Shown here in pieces: positions 53,170 to 64,000 of a stretch of DNA of 64,000 nucleotides; within the stretch, counting starts at the first letter, position 1; the number at the start of each line of letters is the position of its first letter. Both the position numbers and the translations under genes were made by a program. This DNA comes from Aquanectria penicillioides (taxonomy: Eukaryota; Ascomycota; Sordariomycetes; Hypocreales; Nectriaceae): assembly GCA_003415625.1 (NCBI GenBank), contig PYIU01000009.1:1860001-1924000 (forward strand), read 5' to 3'. The notes beneath the pieces were generated by a model that saw only the letters and a list, made by a program, of their open reading frames with translations, searched no databases and was not told where the DNA came from.

Positions 53170-56100
53170 CTATTTAATTAAGCTCTAAAAGCAAGAAATA
53201 AACTTTATATTTTAATTTTAAACTAAATATATAAAATAACTTTAAAGACTTATATTCTTAATAACTTAAACAATTAAAAGACCTTTAAGTAAAGCTATAA
53301 ATTAAAAAGCTTAAAATCCTTAAGGACCCTTTTTAATTTAAGATTACTTAAATTTTTAAGCCTATAATGCTTACTTCTATAAAATACTATATAAAAGAAA
53401 GAATTAAGGCTAAAAGCTTAATAATAAAGCTTATTTAATTAAAATAATAAGCAATTATAATAATAGAGTTACTTTTTAAAGACTAAAAACTATTAAAATA
53501 TAAGCTTATAATATTTTACTATAATTAAGAAAAATATAAAATTAAAGTAAATAAAATCTATAATATTTTTAATTAAATAATAAAAAAAATAAGCCTTTAT
53601 TATATTTAAATACATTTATTTATAATAAATAAAAAAAATAATAATAATAATATTATAAAATTCTATTATAACCTTAAAGCTATATATAGAATTAATAATA
53701 TATTAAAAGGAAAATACGCTTAAAAATACTATTTTAAAGTATTAAAATAGACTTTAAACCTTAAAATTATATAATAAAATTAAATTATTAATTAAGAATA
53801 ATTTATAAAAATTATAACTATAAGGAATATTACTAAAGCTTTATATTTAAATATATAGTTTATAGACTTAAAATAATATTTTAAAAGTTACTTTTAAATA
53901 TTTATTTAAATTAGTAAAGTATAATATAAAGATACTATTAAAAAAAGTACTTATATATTAGCTACTTTTACTTTAAGTTTTAAATATAAAATTAAAAAAA
54001 GAAAAAAACAAAAAAAAAGTAATATAAAGCTTTAGTATAAAAAAGGAACTTTAGATTAATATTTTAAGGCTTAAAACTACTTTTAGAAAAGCATTTTTAT
54101 TTAAAGAGCTTATAACTTAAATAATTTAAATTAAAGAAATAAAAATAAACTTTAAAGGAAAATAATTACTATACTTTATATAAAAAATTATATTTTAATA
54201 CTAATACCTAAAAGTATTAAATTGCATTTTCTAAAAATATATTTAAGTAAATAAAAAGGCAAAAGTAAATAAATAAAAGATAGAAAATATAATTAAAAGA
54301 TTAAATTAAAATTTAAAAACTATATAAAAAGCTTAAAAAGCAAACTATATAATTAATTAAGGATTTAAACTAATAATTAATATTATAAATTTTAATCTTA
54401 AATTCTATAGCTATTTTCTTTATTTTATATAGTAAATACCTATTATAAATTTTAATTATATTTAACTTAAGAATAATACTATATATTTTTAATAATAAGA
54501 AAAAATTTAAGAATCTTAAATTAGCTCTATTTAATAAAGTTATCTTTATTAAATTAAAGAATCTTTTAATCTTAAGATATAAAGATATAGAAATTAAAGT
54601 TTAAAATCTATAAGGTAAAGCTTATTTTTTTATTTTAAGGCATATTGCTTATTACCTATAAATTAAAATAAATTTAATTTTATTAAAAAGACTTTATTAA
54701 TATAGTTATTAATAGAATTAAAGAAATAAAAATAATATTTTAAGATATAAAAGTAAATAAGCTTTATATAGATTAAAGATTGCCTATAATTAATATATTT
54801 TAGATTATAAGCCTATTACTTAAAAATAAAGCTTATTTATAATAAATAAACCTTATTATAATTTATAAATATTAAAATATTTATAATAAATAAAAGCTAT
54901 AAAATAGTACTATTAATTAAATTATTTAAGACTTAAAGCATTAAAATATTTAATTAACTATACTATTAATATAAAGATTAAAGGCCTAATAATAGTTAAA
55001 TATAATGCTTATAGATTAAATAAAATAAAATGCTAAAAGCATTATAAATTATAAATATAAAGCTTAATTTTTAAAGAATAAGTTTCTTTAGACTTTTATA
55101 ACTTTTAATTTAATATAATAAACCTTTCTTTATGCGCTATTATAATAGACTATATATTAAGAATATACTAAAACTATTACTTTAAAAATTAAAGAGAAAA
55201 ATAATTATTATTAATACTATAAAACTTTACTTAAATATTAAAAATAAAATATAAAATTAAACTTTAAGTAATAAAAATAGATAATAAGCTTTAAAAGATT
55301 AATTTAGTCTATATATAGCTAGATTAAAGAGAAATAGTAATAAAAGAAAGTGCCCTTTAAATATAGCAATAAAATAGATTAAAAGAATGTTTTAAGGGAA
55401 TAGTAAAAAAGAAAATAAAAGTTCTTGCAATTAAAAGTAATCTATTAGCTAGACTATAGCTAAAGATAGTAAGAATAGCAATATATTTATTAAACTAAAT
55501 TCTAAAATAAAGATTTAAATAAAAAATATTATATAAAAGCTTTTTTTTATTAATTTAAAGCTTAAATAAGGATTATAAGCTATAAATTACTTACTTTAGG
55601 ATAATTAATTATAAATTATTTATAATAACTAAAGATATTTAATTAAAAAAGAATTAATTTATATTTAAAATAAGCCTAAAGGCTTAAATAGATTATTTTA
55701 TAGAATATAATTCTTAAAACCCTTTTTACATTTAGAATTTAATTATTAATTAAGTATATATAACTTAAAATATTATCTTTAATAAAAAAGATCTCTTTTT
55801 AATAAGTAATATTAAAATAAAAGAAACTATAGGTAAAAAGACCCTTAAAGAAATATAAATATAAATAAAAGCTCTTTTTAATATTAAGTAAGTTAATTAA
55901 ATAAATAATATTAATTAACTATAAGATAAGCTTTAAACTATTAAAATAAGCCTTTAAAATATAGTTAAAGACTTAAAAACTAAAAAGGAAAAGAATATAA
56001 ATAAACTATAGATTAAAGATAAAAAATACATTTAACTATAGTTTAAACCCTTTTTAACTCTATTAAAAAGTCTAGCTTTTGCCTTTTTAGCTTTAGCAAT

Positions 56101-58110
56101 AAAGCAAAAAGAAAAACACTTAATACCCTTAATATTAAATATTAGCTTATAAAAAGAATAGATTAAGCTTAATTAAGCCTTTTTTATAGAAATAAAAGCT
56201 ATTTTATTTAAAAAATATAAAAATACAATTATAATTAAAGTAATATATATTAAAATTAAATATAAAAAGTATAAACTAAAATATAGGCTATAAAAAAATA
56301 AAATAGACTTTAACTTAAAGAAATAAAAACTCTATTAAAAGAACTTACTTAAAGTATTAAGTTTTTATAAAAATATTCTTAAGTATAAATTTAAAGCTAT
56401 ATTTCTAAAAGTAAAGAAAATATACTTAAAGAGTTACTAATAAATAAAGTCTTAAATTAAAATATTAAAAAGTAAAATTAAGTTTTATAATTTATAATTT
56501 ATTAATTATATATAGGTATATATATATAAGTTTAATAAATATAAATACTTATAGAAATATAAAGCTAAATTTATTATTTAAGGAGACTAATAGCAAAAGG
56601 TAAGTTCTAAAGAAATATATATTGCTATATTAATAGGAAAATTATTTAAAATATTGCTTATAATTATAATAAAGTTTAATTTTAAAATACTATAATTTAA
56701 TGCAATAAATATATTTATAAATATAAAACTATTAATAGATATATTTATAAAACTTTTATTAAAATATAAAAAGAGTAAAAATAAAGGTTAAATATTATTA
56801 CTTAAAAAAGCACTTTATAGACTAAAAATTATACCTTTTTTATAGTAAATAAAGCTTAAAATAATATTATAAAATATTAATTTTAAATTAATTCTTTATA
56901 AACTATATTACTATAATAAAAGTAGAGTTTTTATTTTCTTTTATATAAATAATATTATAATAATATATATTAAAAGATATAAATTAATTATAAATAAAGC
57001 AATTATAGATCTAAAGTTAAAATATAAATTAATTAATAAAGGCAAGCTATAATAGTTCCTTAAAATAGAAATTATTTAAAAATAAAATTAAAAATTAATT
57101 TAAGTAATTTAAAACTTATACTTAAAGAAGATTTATAAATTATATACTTTAAATAAAGGAAATATAACTTTAATAGAGAAAATAGAACTTTTTTTAAATA
57201 AGTAAATTACTAAATAAAGTATAATAAACTAATATAAATAAATAATTAGCTTAATTCTTTATATAATAGTTATTACTTAATTAAATATTATATTTATTAT
57301 ATTATATTTTATAAGATTTATAATAAATTTAAAGGAACTATATATAAAGGCAATAAACTAAATATTATTTTTATATAATTTATTTTCTTACTTTATAGCT
57401 TAAAGGTAAAAATAACTTTTTAATATATAATAATATATATTTTGCTAATAATATATTAAATTAAAAAAGTTTATAAATATATATAATAAAACTTTTTAAT
57501 AGATTAATTAAATAGTATATAAATAAATAAAATATAATTATAATATTAATTATAAAAATAAAACTACTTACTTTCTTTTAAGCTATAAAGAAAGGACTCT
57601 ATTAATAAAGACTATTTATAGAACTTAAAGTTAAGCTTTAGAATTCTATTTTAAAACTTATTTATAATAACTAATAGATAATTAAATTTATTTAAAATCC
57701 TTTTAAAAAATTAAAGATTAAGCTTAAATATATTAATATATATAATTATTAATTAAAGTAATTTATAATAATAAAAATAATCTTTATTTTATATAAATAA
57801 AATATAAAATTAATAGCTAATAGTTTAATAAAATTACTATAAAGTAAATTATTTTTTAAAAGCTAAAATTAATTTAAATTTATAGACTTAATAAAATGCA
57901 TTTAAATATAATAAAGTTAAGATTTATAAAAATATATAATTAAAGAAATATTAAAAGGCTTATAGCTTTAATATTTAATATTATAAAAATAATAAAAAAT
58001 AAAGTATTAATATAATAAAATTTATTAATTTAATGCTATTATAATAGCTATTAGCTAAAAGGTAAAATTAATAAAATATATTATAAAATAGTAAAATAAA
58101 CTTTAAAATA
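53170..58110 (+). pseudogene. Copia polyprotein remnant (gag-int-RT-RH)
   Basis: Reading TAA/TAG as Gln/Trp recovers much of the polyprotein. Gag occupies about 53,170-54,130. A GAG-pre-integrase block lies near 54,850-55,070. The integrase has its first Asp at 55,091 (SLDFYNF), its second at 55,280 (IDNKL) and its Glu at 55,385, 35 codons further on, as expected for a DDE enzyme. RT shows YKAKFII near 56,558, FNAINIFINIKL near 56,697, KKALYRLK near 56,802 (usual KALYGLK) and YINN (from YVDD) at 56,942-56,953. RNase H follows to about 58,100. The RT Asp pair is now Asn-Asn. There is no intact ORF. Confidence 0.85.
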
Positions 58111-58923
58111 ATTTTAATTATTTTATTTATTAAAGATAAAAGTCTTTAATAAATAGAAAGGTGCCTATAGTATATTTATTTAATATAACTTTAATAGTAA
58201 TATATTATTTATTTTTCTTTTATAATATAAAAATTAATTTTATAATTTAAAATATAAAAATAAAATATTAAATTAAACTTTTATTTTTTTTTAATATTAT
58301 TGCCTTAAATATAATCTAAAAAAAACAATACTATAAAAAGGGCAATAAAAAGGCTATTTTATAACTTAAATTAATAAAATAAACTATAAAATAGTAAAAT
58401 AAAGTGCAAAATAATAAAATAAATATACTTATATAAAGCAATAGCTACTATTAAAGTTATAGTGCTTATAATATAGCCTAAAGCTATTAAAATACTTTTA
58501 GTACTTATTATTACTTTAGCCTATAAGGGCTAATAATAAATAAATAAAATAAAGTATTAGCTATTACTAAAAGGCACTATATAAAGTAAAACTATTAAAT
58601 AAAGCTTAAAAATTAATTTAAAAATATTTATAGTTTAATAGTATACTTAATTATAGTAGAAAGTTCTTTTATTTAAGCTATATAAATAGCTTAAGTTTAT
58701 ATATAACTTTACTATTAATTTATACTATTAAAATAAAGTTAATAATATATAATTTAATTTTAAGCTATAAAATAATTTATAGTAAAGGCAATAAAGAGTT
58801 AATAAAAAGAAAGAATAGCTTATTAAATAAATTATTATTATTATAAATAGTTAATAAAAAAAGAGCTATAAAACCTAAAAATAAATTATAAAATTTAATT
58901 TTAAATTATAAAATTAATTTATA

Positions 58924-58960
<37 letters not shown>

Positions 58961-59393
58961 TAAAATAACTATAATTAATATATATAAATTAAAAATTAAA
59001 AATACTATAAAAATATATATATATAATTTATATTAAAGCTAAAAAAAAAAAAAAATTAAAATAAAAAAATAAATTATTTTATTTATAAATAAAGATTTTT
59101 TTATAAAAATTAAAATAAAAATAAAATAAAATAATTTAAAAAATACTTTTTATTATAATTTATATTTATTTTATTATTTTTATTTATTTAATAAAAAGTA
59201 TTTATAAAATAATTAAAAATATTTATATATAATAATAAATATTAAATAAATAATATTATTAATAAATATTAAATATAAAAATAAAATAAAAATATAAAAT
59301 AAAAACTAAAAGCTATAAATAAAATATAAAATTAATAAATAAATAATAAATAAAAAATAAAATAAATTTACTTTTAATAAATCTAAAAGAATA
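58110..59393. other. AT-rich 3' part of the Copia element, nothing recognised
   Basis: Between the RNase H remnant and the right LTR. It holds an (AT)n run at 58,928-58,956 and an A-rich, short-word repetitive stretch at 59,040-59,370. Possibly a 3' untranslated region with a further degenerate insertion; no gene seen. Confidence 0.5.
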
Positions 59394-59619
59394 TATTAAA
59401 CTTAAAGTATTATATATATAAAAATATTAATATATACTTTAGATTATAGAAATAAAGCTTAAAATAATTAAATAAAAGTTATATAAATATACTATAGCTC
59501 TATTAGATCTAGTGTAGCCTAACCCCTCTTTTAGAGCTTAAGCAATAAAGCAAGGCTAAGAGGGACAAGAAGAAGAAGAAGGACAATACACACAATTACA
59601 CGACTGGTTCGGTTCAACA
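59394..59619 (+). repeat. Right LTR of the Copia element
   Basis: 226 bp. The first about 160 bp are RIP-converted and the last about 60 bp are intact (GGACAATACACACAATTACA, CGACTGGTTCGG, TTCAACA). The border of the mutated block falls inside this LTR. Confidence 0.92.
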
Positions 59620-59624
59620 GTTGC

Positions 59625-62824
<3,200 letters not shown>

Positions 62825-63340
62825 AGCCGAATCGACATGTCGCCTTTTGGCCTGGATCAGAAATTCTTGCCCTTTCTGGAAGATTTCCTAGTCATCTAGA
62901 ATCCATGAATCAGGGTGTACTTTGTTCAGGCATGGCATCGAAGTTATGTTGCGTGACTAAATAGATGTGCCGACCGAGTAGTAGTGAATGAATATGGACT
63001 TTGTAACATGAAGAAATTTACCAATTTTTTATTTCCTAATGTTCCTGACGAGGAACTTATGATGGAATACCTAGAGATCTTCCAGAACTGCTATCATAAT
63101 GTTGAATGGGTAGTTCCAATCATTAATCACGTGATAGGCCACATTGCTTGACACCTGAGGCATCACTATTTCTTGGTGTTGGTTTTTGTAGATTTAGGGC
63201 AGCTTGGTGGGGCACACAGTTTTTTTTCCATTAATATCCTGTGCGCACACCCACCAAGCTACCTTCTTCTCAACCTCGCCTGTCTCAATCTCAACCCGGT
63301 ACGCAAACCACGAGCCTCTGCCGAATCCGAACATCTCAAA
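62825..63340 (+). promoter_or_regulatory. sec23 3' region and rpl12 promoter
   Basis: 516 bp between the two genes. Upstream of rpl12 are an E-box-type palindrome TCACGTGA (63,127-63,134), a TTAGGGC motif (63,194-63,200; GCCCTAA on the other strand), and a long pyrimidine-rich stretch (63,255-63,300) before the start codon. CACGTG (Cbf1-type) and RCCCTAA (Tbf1-type) are known regulators of ribosomal protein genes in several ascomycete yeasts; their use here is inferred. No clear sec23 polyadenylation signal is assigned. Confidence 0.5.

Positions 63341-64000
<660 letters not shown>

Larger units (their letters stand above)
1..59560. other. RIP-mutated A+T-rich repeat block
   Basis: Continuous A+T-rich DNA with no intact protein gene. 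CpG is almost absent, CpA/TpG are strongly depleted and TpA is abundant. Related copies differ mainly by C/T and G/A, and translated remnants are broken mostly by TAA/TAG at positions that fit old CAA, CAG or TGG codons. This is the classic mark of repeat-induced point mutation in Pezizomycotina. Composition changes within about 50 bp near 59,560. The block probably forms constitutive heterochromatin and may be part of a centromere; that part is inference. Confidence 0.93.
52902..59619 (+). mobile_element. Ty1/Copia LTR retrotransposon, RIP-inactivated
   Basis: 6,718 bp from the left LTR (52,902-53,129) to the right LTR (59,394-59,619), flanked by the 5-bp duplication GTTGC (52,897-52,901 and 59,620-59,624). 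Domain order is gag, GAG-pre-integrase, integrase, RT, RNase H, which is the Copia order (integrase before RT). The left LTR starts TATTAATCC (probably once TGTTAATCC) and the right LTR still ends in CAACA. No primer-binding site could be matched with confidence after 53,129. The about 1.2 kb between RNase H and the right LTR is longer than usual and may hold another insertion. Confidence 0.92.

Noticed and set aside
1..59560. Mitochondrial or bacterial AT-rich origin
   Set aside because: No mitochondrial genes, rRNA or intact tRNAs. The DNA consists of RIP-converted nuclear retroelements and is continuous with intron-containing nuclear genes.
63194..63200. TTAGGG as a telomere-like repeat
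   Set aside because: A single occurrence, not a tandem array; read as a possible Tbf1-type promoter site instead.

Overview
The window is nuclear DNA of a filamentous ascomycete, probably Eurotiales (Aspergillus/Penicillium type). The right-hand genes carry 49-62 bp introns with GT..AG ends and Eurotiales-like protein sequence, and the left 59.5 kb is extremely A+T-rich repeat DNA with the signature of repeat-induced point mutation (RIP): CpA and TpG have become TpA, most coding frames are broken by TAA/TAG that read as old Gln/Trp codons, and repeat copies differ mainly by C/T and G/A. Genus-level placement is inference.

Layout. 1-6,540: RIP-degenerate DNA with minus-strand coding remnants I cannot name. 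6,655-52,500: a nest of at least four repeat families. (i) A Tad1-like non-LTR retrotransposon (LINE) with ORF1 zinc knuckles, APE-type endonuclease and reverse transcriptase, in three colinear copies (A 6,655-11,745; B 30,703-35,145; C 45,980-50,412; each about 4.44 kb without insertions) plus inverted and truncated pieces. (ii) An unnamed repeat E that follows the LINE copies and also occurs inverted; its 3' part ends in an (AATA)n tail. (iii) A long unnamed repeat Z, present as inverted copies at about 17.0-22.4 kb and 38.1-44.1 kb. (iv) Small insertions that can be defined to the base: a 639-bp TRIM-like LTR element inside LINE copy A (TSD TATTT) and a 601-bp tRNA-headed SINE-like element inside Z (12-bp TSD). 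52,902-59,619: a complete but RIP-killed Ty1/Copia retrotransposon, with 228/226-bp LTRs and the TSD GTTGC.

At about 59,560, inside the right Copia LTR, composition switches abruptly to normal. From there the window holds the complete gene for the COPII coat subunit Sec23 (seven exons, 771 aa) and then the first four exons of the gene for ribosomal protein L12 (uL11), which runs off the right edge. Both are housekeeping genes on the + strand.

The AT-rich block has no intact gene. It behaves as a constitutive heterochromatin block and could be part of a regional centromere; only chromatin data would tell. The best leads for something undescribed are the two small non-autonomous elements with paralogous empty sites, the tail they seem to share with repeat E, the LINE core flanked by inverted E arms, and the apparent protection of cytosines that follow a G.
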